Shown here: piece after piece, positions 44,111-52,061 of the stretch
Layout: the number at the start of each line of letters is the position of its first letter
How positions within the stretch are numbered: position 1 is the first letter of the stretch
From: Pseudomonadota bacterium
GTDB taxonomy: Bacteria > Desulfobacterota > Desulfarculia > Desulfarculales > Desulfarculaceae
Reading direction: 5' to 3'
DNA: 64,000 nt
Assembly: GCA_018902755.1 (NCBI GenBank)
Contig: JAHIQI010000053.1
Location: forward strand, 59,897-123,896
Notes under the pieces: generated by a model
The model's input: only the letters and a program-made list of their open reading frames with translations
Database searches by the model: none
Told to the model about the DNA's origin: nothing
Made by a program: the position numbers and the translations under genes

Positions 44111-44139
44111 TTTGCCGGAAACCATTGACCTTTGCCGGA
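44111..44139. repeat. 9-base direct repeat at exact 20-base spacing
   Basis: TTTGCCGGA occurs at 44111-44119 and 44131-44139. TTGACC (44125-44130) between them could be a -35 followed after 17 bases by TAAGCT. Located before the second polysaccharide operon; two helical turns of spacing suit a dimeric regulator. Confidence 0.5.
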
Positions 44140-44272
44140 CCCAAGTTTAAGCTGAACATCAACGCGCTTGGGGGCCCTCGCACCCGATGTACCGGTGTTA
44201 CTTCAGGCAACGGCTATTAGGCCGCCGATCAAATAGGGGCGTCACTCATGGCCGGCCCCACAATCAGTTTTC

Positions 44273-45211
44273 ATGAGTGGATTCAGCATGCAAAGCAGAC
44301 AAGACATCCTGATTGATGTCCTGTTGGTCAACTACAACAGCACCCAATTTCTCCGCCAATGCTTGATCTCGCTTTCCGGGCAGGATTCGGCCGGGCGGAT
44401 GCGTTTGCTGGTGCGCGACAACGCCTCGCAGGACCGCGCCGAGGCGGTGCGCGGCATGCCGGGCGTGGATTTGATTCAAGGCAAGGAGAACATCGGTTTT
44501 GGGCGGGGCATCAACAGTTTGGCCCGCCTTGGCCAGGCGCCTTACTTGTTGCTGCTCAACCCGGACTGCATCCTGCAAGCCGACTTTTGCGACTTGTCCT
44601 TGTCCTACATGGAAGCCAACCCCCGGATCGGCGCGTTGGGCCCCCTGATCCTGGACCCCGACGGCAAGGTGCAGGGCTCGGCCCGCAAGTTCCCATCGGT
44701 GCTCACCGGCCTTTTCGGCCGCTCCAGCTTGCTCAGCCGCCTGTTGCCGGGCAACGCCGCCACCCGGCGCGAGGTCTTGACCAACGCGGCCATCTCGCGA
44801 GAGCCCATGCCCTGCGACTGGGTTTCCGGGGCCTGCATGCTGGTAAGGCGCGAGGCCTTTGACCAGGTGGGGGGCATGGACGAAGACTACTTCCTGTTTT
44901 GGGAAGACGCCGACCTGTGCGCGCGCCTGAAGCAAAAGGGCTGGCAGGTGGTCTACTATCCCGTGCCCACGGTGATGCACCAGGTGGGTGGCAGCCGCCG
45001 CTCCAACATGATCCGCAGCATTTGGCATTTTCACCGCAGCGCCTTGTTGTGGCTCAAGAAGCACGGCACCCCGGCCCAGAGGGCCTTTTTGCCGGCGTGG
45101 GCGCTGCTGCTGGGCCTGAGGCTGGCCGCGGTCATGACCGTGCACGTGGCCCGGCTGGCTTGGCTGGGCCTTTTCTCCGGAAAAGAAAACTCCCGGGAGG
45201 GAACCAGGTGA
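44273..45211 (+). CDS. Glycosyltransferase family 2 (rhamnosyltransferase-like)
   Basis: 312 residues. IDVLLVNYNSTQFLRQCL, VRDNASQD and LLLLNPDCILQ (DxD-like metal/nucleotide site) followed by DWVSGACMLVRREAFDQVGGMDEDYFLFWEDADLCARLKQKG are the WbbL/RfbF signature. It should extend a lipid-linked glycan at the inner membrane. An in-frame ATG at 44288 is an alternative start. First gene of the second polysaccharide operon. Confidence 0.92.
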   Translation: MSGFSMQSRQDILIDVLLVNYNSTQFLRQCLISLSGQDSAGRMRLLVRDNASQDRAEAVRGMPGVDLIQGKENIGFGRGINSLARLGQAPYLLLLNPDCILQADFCDLSLSYMEANPRIGALGPLILDPDGKVQGSARKFPSVLTGLFGRSSLLSRLLPGNAATRREVLTNAAISREPMPCDWVSGACMLVRREAFDQVGGMDEDYFLFWEDADLCARLKQKGWQVVYYPVPTVMHQVGGSRRSNMIRSIWHFHRSALLWLKKHGTPAQRAFLPAWALLLGLRLAAVMTVHVARLAWLGLFSGKENSREGTR

Positions 45212-45221
45212 CGCCGGAGCC

Positions 45222-46280
45222 ATGAGAGTGGCCAACCACCAGAGCCTGATCTTGGTGCTGGGCATGCACCGCAGCGGCACCTCGGCCTTGACCAGGGTCA
45301 TCAACCTGCTGGGGGCCACCCTTAGCCCTAACCTCTTGCCCCAAGCGCCCGACAACCAACGAGGCTTTTGGGAATCAGTCGGGGTGAGGGATGCCAACGA
45401 AGCCGTCTTGGAGGCCCTGGGCAGCGCGTGGTACGACTTCGCGCCCCTCCCCGCTGAGGCGGCCGAGTCGCCTGGTCTGGCTGAGCCCCTGGAAAACCTG
45501 GCCAGGGTGCTGGACCGCGACCTGCCCCAAGAAGGCCTGGCCGTCCTAAAGGACCCGCGTCTGTGCCGTCTGGCTCCACTTGTGCTCCCGCTGTTGGCGC
45601 GACAGGGCCGCGAGGTCAAGGTGGCGTTCATCCACCGCCATCCCTGGGAGGTGGCCCGCTCCCTGGAACTGCGCAACGGCTTTGACCAGGACTTGTCCCT
45701 GCTGTTGTGGCTGCGCCACACGGTGGACGCCGAGGCCCACACCAGGGAGTTGCCCCGCGCCATGTGCGCCTATGAGGAAATTTTGAAGGACTGGGCCGCC
45801 GTGGCCCGGCGCCTGGGGAATGGCCTGGGCCTGACTTGGCCGGTGGAGCCGGACCAGGCCCGATTCGCGGTGGAGGCGTTTGTGTCGCCGGGCATGCGCC
45901 ATCACCATGCCGGGCACCAAGACGCCGCGCTGCCCGCCACGCCCCTGGGGCGAACCGCCGCCAGGGTGCAAGCCCTCCTGCTGGAGTCAGGGGGGGACTT
46001 TGCGTGCCTGCCGGCCCAGGCTTTCGACGAGATTAGGGCTCAACTGGATCAGGCCGCCGCCCTTTGCGCGCCACTGGTTTTACGCCAGGCCGGAAAAATG
46101 CGACCCCCGTCCGAATTGGCCAAGGCCGGGATCCGGACCTTGTCCTCGCAATACCTGCGGCTGGCCGAGGCCATGCTGGCCAAGGGCAAGGAACTGGAGC
46201 ACATCACCACCAGCCGGATTTGGCGCGCCACCCTTTCTCTGCGCCTAGTGGCCGGGCGGCTGAAAAGGTGGCCGCGGTGA
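45222..46280 (+). CDS. Sulfotransferase-like protein
   Basis: 352 residues. LVLGMHRSGTSALTRVINLLGA is a PAPS 5'-phosphosulfate loop; LVLKDPRL-like LAVLKDPRLCRLAPL and VAFIHRHPWEVARSL supply the 3'-phosphate binding pattern. The C-terminal third is a helical extension of unknown role. Sulfation of the exported polysaccharide is the likely function, from its place between a GT2 and wzm. Stop overlaps the wzm GTG (GTGA). Confidence 0.82.
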   Translation: MRVANHQSLILVLGMHRSGTSALTRVINLLGATLSPNLLPQAPDNQRGFWESVGVRDANEAVLEALGSAWYDFAPLPAEAAESPGLAEPLENLARVLDRDLPQEGLAVLKDPRLCRLAPLVLPLLARQGREVKVAFIHRHPWEVARSLELRNGFDQDLSLLLWLRHTVDAEAHTRELPRAMCAYEEILKDWAAVARRLGNGLGLTWPVEPDQARFAVEAFVSPGMRHHHAGHQDAALPATPLGRTAARVQALLLESGGDFACLPAQAFDEIRAQLDQAAALCAPLVLRQAGKMRPPSELAKAGIRTLSSQYLRLAEAMLAKGKELEHITTSRIWRATLSLRLVAGRLKRWPR

Positions 46281-47110
46281 ACGATCCCCACGACAGGCAA
46301 GGCGTTTCGCCCCTGGCTTTGGCCGCCACCCTTTGGCGCCACCGCCATATGATCTGGCAACTGACCAAACGCGACGTCGTGGGCCGCTACCGGGGCTCCT
46401 TCTTGGGGCTGTCCTGGTCGTTCTTCATTCCCTTGGTTATGCTCGGCGTGTACACCTTCGTGTTTTCCGAGGTGTTCAACGCCCGCTGGGGCGACGCTCC
46501 CGGCCAGGGCCGGGCCCAGTTCGCGGTGATGTTGTTCATCGGTATCATCAGCCACGGCTTTTTCTGCGAGTGCCTCAACCGGGCCCCCCAACTCATCCTG
46601 GCCAACTCCAGCTATGTGAAGCGGGTCATCTTTCCCCTGGAGGTGCTGGCCGTGGTCACCCTGGCCTCGGCCTTTTTCCACCTGGCGGTCAATGTGCTGG
46701 TGTTGTTCGCGGGCTCTCTGCTGCTGGGCCAGGCCATACCCTGGACCGCGGCCCTGTTGCCCCTGGTGCTGGCGCCCTTGGCGCTCTTCGCCCTAGCCGT
46801 GCTGTGGTTCCTGGCCGGACTGGGGGTGTACGTGCGCGACGTGGGTCATATAACCGGGGTGCTTTCCACCCTGCTTCTGTTCGTCTCGCCGGTGCTCTAT
46901 CCCCTGAGCGCGGTGCCCCCCAAGTTCCAGGGCCTGCTTTTGTTGAACCCCCTCACCCTGGTCATCGAGCAGGCCCGCCAGGTTTTCGTTTTGGGGCGGG
47001 CGCCGGAGTGGACCGACTGGGCAATCTACGTGGCCTGCGCCCTGGCTGCCGCCTGGGTCGGGTTCTGGTGGTTCCAGCGGGTGCGCAAGGGGTTCGCCGA
47101 TGTCATCTAA
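46277..47110 (+). CDS. wzm: Second polysaccharide ABC exporter permease (Wzm-like)
   Basis: 277 residues. WQLTKRDVVGRYRGSFLGLSWSFFIPLVMLGVYTFVFSEVF is the TagG/Wzm entry; about six helices follow. Start GTG 46277 with AAGGTGG upstream overlaps the sulfotransferase stop; longer upstream frames are not conserved. Clearly different in sequence from the permease at 5366-6151. Confidence 0.92.
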   Translation: MNDPHDRQGVSPLALAATLWRHRHMIWQLTKRDVVGRYRGSFLGLSWSFFIPLVMLGVYTFVFSEVFNARWGDAPGQGRAQFAVMLFIGIISHGFFCECLNRAPQLILANSSYVKRVIFPLEVLAVVTLASAFFHLAVNVLVLFAGSLLLGQAIPWTAALLPLVLAPLALFALAVLWFLAGLGVYVRDVGHITGVLSTLLLFVSPVLYPLSAVPPKFQGLLLLNPLTLVIEQARQVFVLGRAPEWTDWAIYVACALAAAWVGFWWFQRVRKGFADVI

Positions 47111-48434
47111 ACCACCCGTGGAGGCCCGGGGCCTGGGCAAGTGCTACACCCTGTACCAGCGCCCCTCCGACCGCCTGAAGCAGGCCGTGGCGCCCCGTCT
47201 GCGCCGGGTCCTGGGCCTGGCCCCACGCACTTATTACCAGCCTTTCTGGGCCCTCAGCGAGGTCTCGCTCCAGGTGGAGCGCGGCCAATGCCTGGGGGTG
47301 TTGGGGCGCAACGGCTCGGGCAAGTCCACCCTGTTGCAGATACTGGCCGGAACCCTGAACCCCACCACGGGACAGGTGCGCACCAGGGGGCGAGTGACCG
47401 CCATCCTGGAGTTGGGCGCGGGGTTCAACCCCGTCTTCACCGGGCGAGAAAACCTGCAACTCACCGCCAGCGTCATGGGCCTGAGCCGCCGTGAGCTGGA
47501 TGAGCGCTATCAGGACATCGTGGACTTCGCCGACATCGGCGAATTCATGGAGCAGCCGGTGTGGACCTATTCCAGCGGCATGTACGTGCGCCTGGCCTTC
47601 GCGGTGTCCGCCTGCGTGGACCCGGAGGTGTTCATCGTGGATGAGGCCCTGGCCGTGGGCGATGTGCGCTTCCAGGCCAAGTGTTTCCGCCGCCTGGACG
47701 AACTCCTGGCCAAGGGCTGCGCGGTGATTCTGGTGACCCACAACCCCGAGCAGGTCGCCCGTCACTGCACCGAGGCCATGGTGCTAAACAAGGGCGAAGT
47801 GCTGGTGCAGGGCGCGCCCCGGGACGCGGTCAACCGCTACCTCGACCTTATGCTCGGCGCTGAGCCCGATGGGCAGGACGCCTCCCCAGCCCAGGCCCCG
47901 GCTGCCGCGGCCTGCGAGGCCCTGGAGCGGCGCGCGGGCTACAACCCCGAGGAATACCGCTGGGGCAACGGCCAGGCTGAAATCTTGGACGTGTGCGTCA
48001 CCTCGGGCACGGGTAGCCACACCACCAGCTTGCGCGGCGACCAGCCTTGGCGGGTGGAGGTTTGGGTGCGCCACCATCAGCCGGAGCCAAGGCCCATCTA
48101 CGGCCTGATGATCAAGACTCCGGACGGGGTGCTGGTCTATGCCGACAACTCCCGCGACTTCGACGGCGGGCCGCTTTTCCGCCCGGCGGCGGCGGGAGAG
48201 GTGGTGCGCGCCGTATTCGAGCTTGACCAGCGCCTGGCCCAGGGGGACTACCTCCTAAGCGTGGGCGTGGCCGCCGACGAGCGAGGCGAGGCGATTCCCC
48301 TGGACCGGCGCTTCGACGCCATGCAGATGAAAGTCATGAGCACCCGGCCGCGCACCTATGGCCTGGTCGACCTGGGCACGCGGGTCGGCCTGGAGAAATA
48401 CGACAACTCCCTGGAAGGCGTCAGCTGGAAATGA
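47100..48434 (+). CDS. wzt: Second Wzt-like ATPase with C-terminal glycan-binding domain
   Basis: 444 residues. Walker A GRNGSGKST, signature YSSGMYVRLAFAVS, Walker B VFIVDEALAVGD, then after about residue 260 a beta-rich Wzt_C-type domain (IYGLMIKTPDGVLVYADNS). Overlaps wzm by 11 bases. The C-domain differs from that of the first Wzt, so the two exporters probably recognise different glycans. Confidence 0.93.
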   Translation: MSSKPPVEARGLGKCYTLYQRPSDRLKQAVAPRLRRVLGLAPRTYYQPFWALSEVSLQVERGQCLGVLGRNGSGKSTLLQILAGTLNPTTGQVRTRGRVTAILELGAGFNPVFTGRENLQLTASVMGLSRRELDERYQDIVDFADIGEFMEQPVWTYSSGMYVRLAFAVSACVDPEVFIVDEALAVGDVRFQAKCFRRLDELLAKGCAVILVTHNPEQVARHCTEAMVLNKGEVLVQGAPRDAVNRYLDLMLGAEPDGQDASPAQAPAAAACEALERRAGYNPEEYRWGNGQAEILDVCVTSGTGSHTTSLRGDQPWRVEVWVRHHQPEPRPIYGLMIKTPDGVLVYADNSRDFDGGPLFRPAAAGEVVRAVFELDQRLAQGDYLLSVGVAADERGEAIPLDRRFDAMQMKVMSTRPRTYGLVDLGTRVGLEKYDNSLEGVSWK

Positions 48435-48464
48435 GCCCGGCCCGCCACGCCAGCCTGAAAGGAC

Positions 48465-50768
48465 TTGCATGCAACTATGACTAAGCAAAATTCCAAGCAA
48501 AAGCCATCAGGCCCGCTCCGTGTGGCCCGCATGTTCGATATCGGACGCGTGAGGCTGCGCGCCGCTCCGGCCGACCCCGCCGCCCTGCGCGCCCTGGACC
48601 GCGCCGTGGCCGAGCCCGGCCACTGGTGGGCCCTGGTCCCGGAGCCGGGGCCGGTGCTGCGCTGGGTGCGTCTGGCCGGGCGGGGCTGGACCGGCGTGAG
48701 CAAGGGGCGCTTGGTCGCCTTGGGGCTCGGCGGCGATACCATGGTGGCGGAGTTGGACGCCCAGAGCGTCGGCCCACCGCTGCGCCTGCCCGAAGGCTGC
48801 GCGGGGGTGTATCTGTGGCTGGCGCCCCACGCGGGGCCGCCCAGCGGGCTGGCCTTTTGGCGGCTGGGCACGTTATGGGCCCTGGCCCGCCTGGCCCTGC
48901 CCCGGGTGCACCAAGCCCTGCGCAGTCCCCGGGCCGGCCTGTCCCTGGCCAAGCAAATGCGTGATAGGTTGGTGGACGGCAACTGGCGCTCGGCCAAGAG
49001 CAGGTTCTTGCAGGGCCTGCTGCAACGCGAAATTTACAACGACTGGGTGAACCGCCACGACACCCTGCGCCCACAGGACCGGGCGCTGATGGCCCGGCGG
49101 GTGGCTGCCATGCCCCGGCCGCCCCTCATCTCGGTGGTGATGCCGGTGTTCAATCCGCCGCCGGATTGCCTGGCCCAGGCCCTGGCCTCCCTGCGCGGCC
49201 AGATATATACCAACTGGGAGCTTTGCGCCGCCGATGACGCCTCGGACGACCCCAAGGTGCGGGCGGTCCTGGAACAGGCCGCCCAGGAGGACCCCAGAAT
49301 CCGGGTGGTCCTCCGCCCGGAGCGCGGCCACATCTCCGAGGCCAGCAACAGCGCCCTGGCCATCGCGAGGGGCGACTACGTGGCCCTCATGGACCACGAC
49401 GACATCCTGCCGCCCCACGCCCTTTATCTGGTGGCGGAAGAGATCCTGGCTCACCCCGAGGCGGACATCATCTACAGCGACGAGGACAAAATCGACGAGC
49501 AGGGCCTGCGCTTCGGGGCCTATTTCAAGCCCGACTGGGACCCAGAGCTGTTCCTGGGCCAGAACATGATCTCCCACCTGGGGGTATACCGGCGCAGCCT
49601 TTTGGATGAGGTCGGCGGCTTCCGGCTCGGCCTGGAGGGCTCCCAGGACTACGACCTGTGCCTGCGGGCCTTGGAGCGCAGCAGCGAAGAGCGGGTGCGC
49701 CACATTCCCAGGGTGCTCTATCACTGGCGGGCCATCGCCTCTTCCACGGCCAGCGGCGGCCAAGCCAAGTCCTATGCCTTCCGCCGCGCCCGCAAGGCCC
49801 TCTGCCAGGCCCTGGCCCGGCGGGGCGTGGCGGCCCAGGTGGAGATCGGCCCCAACTGGGGCCAGTACCAGGTGCACTACGATCCACCCGATCCCCTACC
49901 CTCCATCAGCCTGGTGGCCCCACTCAACGGCGGCGGACCCGAGCAAGCTCCGCCCCTGACGGGCCTGCTCCGGGGCCTGGCCCCGCTCACCAACGCCTGG
50001 GATATTGAGGTGATCGCGGTGGGCCCGCCTCATATTCTGGAGCAGGCCCAAGCAGCGGGCCGCGAGCACCCCGGCGTGCCCCTGCGCCTGGTGGAGGCCT
50101 CGGGAAGCTGGCCCGCTCTGGTCAACGCCGCCGCCGCAAAGGCCCATGGAAGCATACTGGGACTGGTGGACCCGGGCCTGGCGCCCGACGGCTCGGCCTG
50201 GCTGGAAGAGGCCGCCGCTTTGCTGGCCATGCCGGGCAACGGCGCTGTGGGAGGCTTTCTGTTGCAGCCCGACGGCACGGTGCTGCAAGCGGGCCTGACC
50301 CTGCGGCCGGGCCGGGTGGCCGCGCCGGTGAACCACGGCGAAACCCTGGAGCAACTCAGCGGCTTCATGCGCCACACCACCCGCCAGCGCCTCAGCGCGG
50401 TGAGCGGAGCCTGCCTGTTCACCAGTCGTGAAATTTTTCAGCGCGTGGGCGGTATGGATCAGGAGGCGCTGGCCCGCGCCTATGCCGATGTGGACTACTG
50501 CCTGCGCCTGAGGCGAGAGGGACTGGCCGTGGTGTGGTCGCCGCGCATCCGGCTGGAGTTGGACCAAGCGGCCCCCGGCGGGCCGTTGGCAGCCCTGCTC
50601 GACCCCCAGGGCCTGGGCGGCCTGGCCGAGGAGGCAGCGCTGATGGAGCGGCGCTGGGGGAAACTGTTGGCCGCCGACCCTTATCACAACCCCAACGTGG
50701 CCTACGGCTCCATGCAGCAAAACCCGGTGGCCCCTCGTGCTGCTAGGCCCTGGGAGAGCGAGCCTTAG
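48465..50768 (+). CDS. Large glycosyltransferase with two GT2 domains, second one degenerate
   Basis: 767 residues. Residues ~1-200 are a poorly conserved leader domain; the first GT2 domain starts near 220 (LISVVMPVFNPPPDCL) with MDHDDILPP near 309 as DxD site and SDEDKIDE. The second starts near 478 (ISLVAPLNGG); at the DxD position it has LVDPGLAP and no acid pair, though the acceptor-side ADVDYCLRLRREG is kept. The second domain may only bind. Acts in the second polysaccharide locus, just after wzt. Confidence 0.88.
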   Translation: MHATMTKQNSKQKPSGPLRVARMFDIGRVRLRAAPADPAALRALDRAVAEPGHWWALVPEPGPVLRWVRLAGRGWTGVSKGRLVALGLGGDTMVAELDAQSVGPPLRLPEGCAGVYLWLAPHAGPPSGLAFWRLGTLWALARLALPRVHQALRSPRAGLSLAKQMRDRLVDGNWRSAKSRFLQGLLQREIYNDWVNRHDTLRPQDRALMARRVAAMPRPPLISVVMPVFNPPPDCLAQALASLRGQIYTNWELCAADDASDDPKVRAVLEQAAQEDPRIRVVLRPERGHISEASNSALAIARGDYVALMDHDDILPPHALYLVAEEILAHPEADIIYSDEDKIDEQGLRFGAYFKPDWDPELFLGQNMISHLGVYRRSLLDEVGGFRLGLEGSQDYDLCLRALERSSEERVRHIPRVLYHWRAIASSTASGGQAKSYAFRRARKALCQALARRGVAAQVEIGPNWGQYQVHYDPPDPLPSISLVAPLNGGGPEQAPPLTGLLRGLAPLTNAWDIEVIAVGPPHILEQAQAAGREHPGVPLRLVEASGSWPALVNAAAAKAHGSILGLVDPGLAPDGSAWLEEAAALLAMPGNGAVGGFLLQPDGTVLQAGLTLRPGRVAAPVNHGETLEQLSGFMRHTTRQRLSAVSGACLFTSREIFQRVGGMDQEALARAYADVDYCLRLRREGLAVVWSPRIRLELDQAAPGGPLAALLDPQGLGGLAEEAALMERRWGKLLAADPYHNPNVAYGSMQQNPVAPRAARPWESEP

Positions 50769-51795
50769 AGCAAGCGCCCCGGCGCAACGCGGCCAGGGGC
50801 GACCAGGTCATGGCCCTCATCAGACGCGCCAGGGAAACCCGGCGCGTGGCCTGCACCCGGCGGCGATCATCCCAAACCGCGCCCAGCCCGCGCACGCCCT
50901 CCACCAGACCCCGCCAGGCATGGGCTCCCTGTCCCTGGCTCACGGCCTGGGCCAATAGCGCGGCCTGAGCCGCCAGCCACAGGGGCGCGGCCAGGCACAG
51001 CAGCGGGGCGGGCATGTCCCGGACCAGCACCCATAACCTGTTGCGGAAGCCCAGCCTGCGGGCCAAGCCAGAGGCTCCGGCCCCGCTTATGTCGCCGTGG
51101 TGCAACACCATGGCCCGGTTGGCCTGCAGGCAGGCGCGCCCGGACAGGCGCAGGCGGAACCCCAGGTCCACGTCCTCCATGTAGCAGAACAGGCGCTCGT
51201 ACATGCCGCCCGCCCGGCGGAAGGCCGCGCCGTCGTAGAGCGCCGCCGCCGCGCAGGGCGCGAACACCTCGGCCACCTGGGGCAGAGGGCCAAGCCTTTG
51301 CCCGTGCCCGCCGCGCCAGGCGGTGCCGCTGGGGTGGTAGCAGTCGCCCGCCCCGTCCATGATCTCAGGGTCGTCCAAGAAAAGCTGCAGCGATCCCACG
51401 GCGGCGGCCTGGGGGTTATCCCGGGCCACGGCCAGCAACTCGGCCAGCCAATTGGTGAGCGGCAGGGCGTCTGGATTGAGCGCGGCCACCCAGGGCGAGG
51501 GCCTCAGCGCCGCCCCCAGGTTGACCCCGGCGGCGAAGCCCAGGTTGATCCGCGAGCGCACCAGGGCGAAGCGGGCGTCGGGCAGGCGCAGGCGCTCGGC
51601 CCAGCCGTCGCTGGAGGCGTTGTCCAACACCACTACCCGAAAGCGCCCCTCGCTCTGGGCGGCCAGGGCCCGCAGGCAGCGCCCCAGGATGGGGCCGCTG
51701 TTGTAGCTTACGATCACCACCGTTACCAGGGATGGCTCCGGCGGCAAGGGGCCGGGCCAGGTGGTCAGGCGGAAGTTGGCCGGCGGCGAGCTCAT
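50743..51795 (-). CDS. Glycosyltransferase family 2
   Basis: 350 residues. VTVVIVSYNSGPILGRCLRAL, VVLDNASSDG, AALNPDALPL and FCYMEDVDLGFRLRLSGRA are WbbL-type GT2 motifs; the C-terminal part has hydrophobic helices (LLCLAAPLWLAAQAALLAQA). Opposite strand to the rest of the locus, overlapping the double GT2 by 26 bases tail to tail. It has its own extended -10 promoter at 51966-51974. Confidence 0.9.
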   Translation of the reverse strand: MSSPPANFRLTTWPGPLPPEPSLVTVVIVSYNSGPILGRCLRALAAQSEGRFRVVVLDNASSDGWAERLRLPDARFALVRSRINLGFAAGVNLGAALRPSPWVAALNPDALPLTNWLAELLAVARDNPQAAAVGSLQLFLDDPEIMDGAGDCYHPSGTAWRGGHGQRLGPLPQVAEVFAPCAAAALYDGAAFRRAGGMYERLFCYMEDVDLGFRLRLSGRACLQANRAMVLHHGDISGAGASGLARRLGFRNRLWVLVRDMPAPLLCLAAPLWLAAQAALLAQAVSQGQGAHAWRGLVEGVRGLGAVWDDRRRVQATRRVSLARLMRAMTWSPLAALRRGACSKARSPRA

Positions 51796-51965
51796 TTTTG
51801 CCCGAAGATCTCTGGAAAATGCGCGCCCAGCACGTTCAGGTGACGTTGGAGATCAGAGCTGGCGGTCCACAGGTTGGGGGCGCTTAGGTTCCGCACTGGT
51901 GAAGCTCCGTCATCCATTATCACATTCGCCAGGTAGTGGTCCGGTGCTAGGGGGTGTCGGTGGGT

Positions 51966-51974
51966 ATTATAGCA
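51966..51974 (-). promoter_or_regulatory. Extended -10 promoter for the minus-strand GT2
   Basis: The minus strand reads TGC then TATAAT, a perfect extended -10. No strong -35 at standard spacing (TTGCCA is about 20 bases upstream). It gives a leader of about 160 bases to the ATG at 51795. Confidence 0.55.
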
Positions 51975-52061
51975 TTGTGGAAAATGGAAGATGGCAACAG
52001 CGGCGGGGTAGGCCCGGGCCGGGATGAGAGCCCCGGCATACCGGCTTTCACTTGGGAGTGG

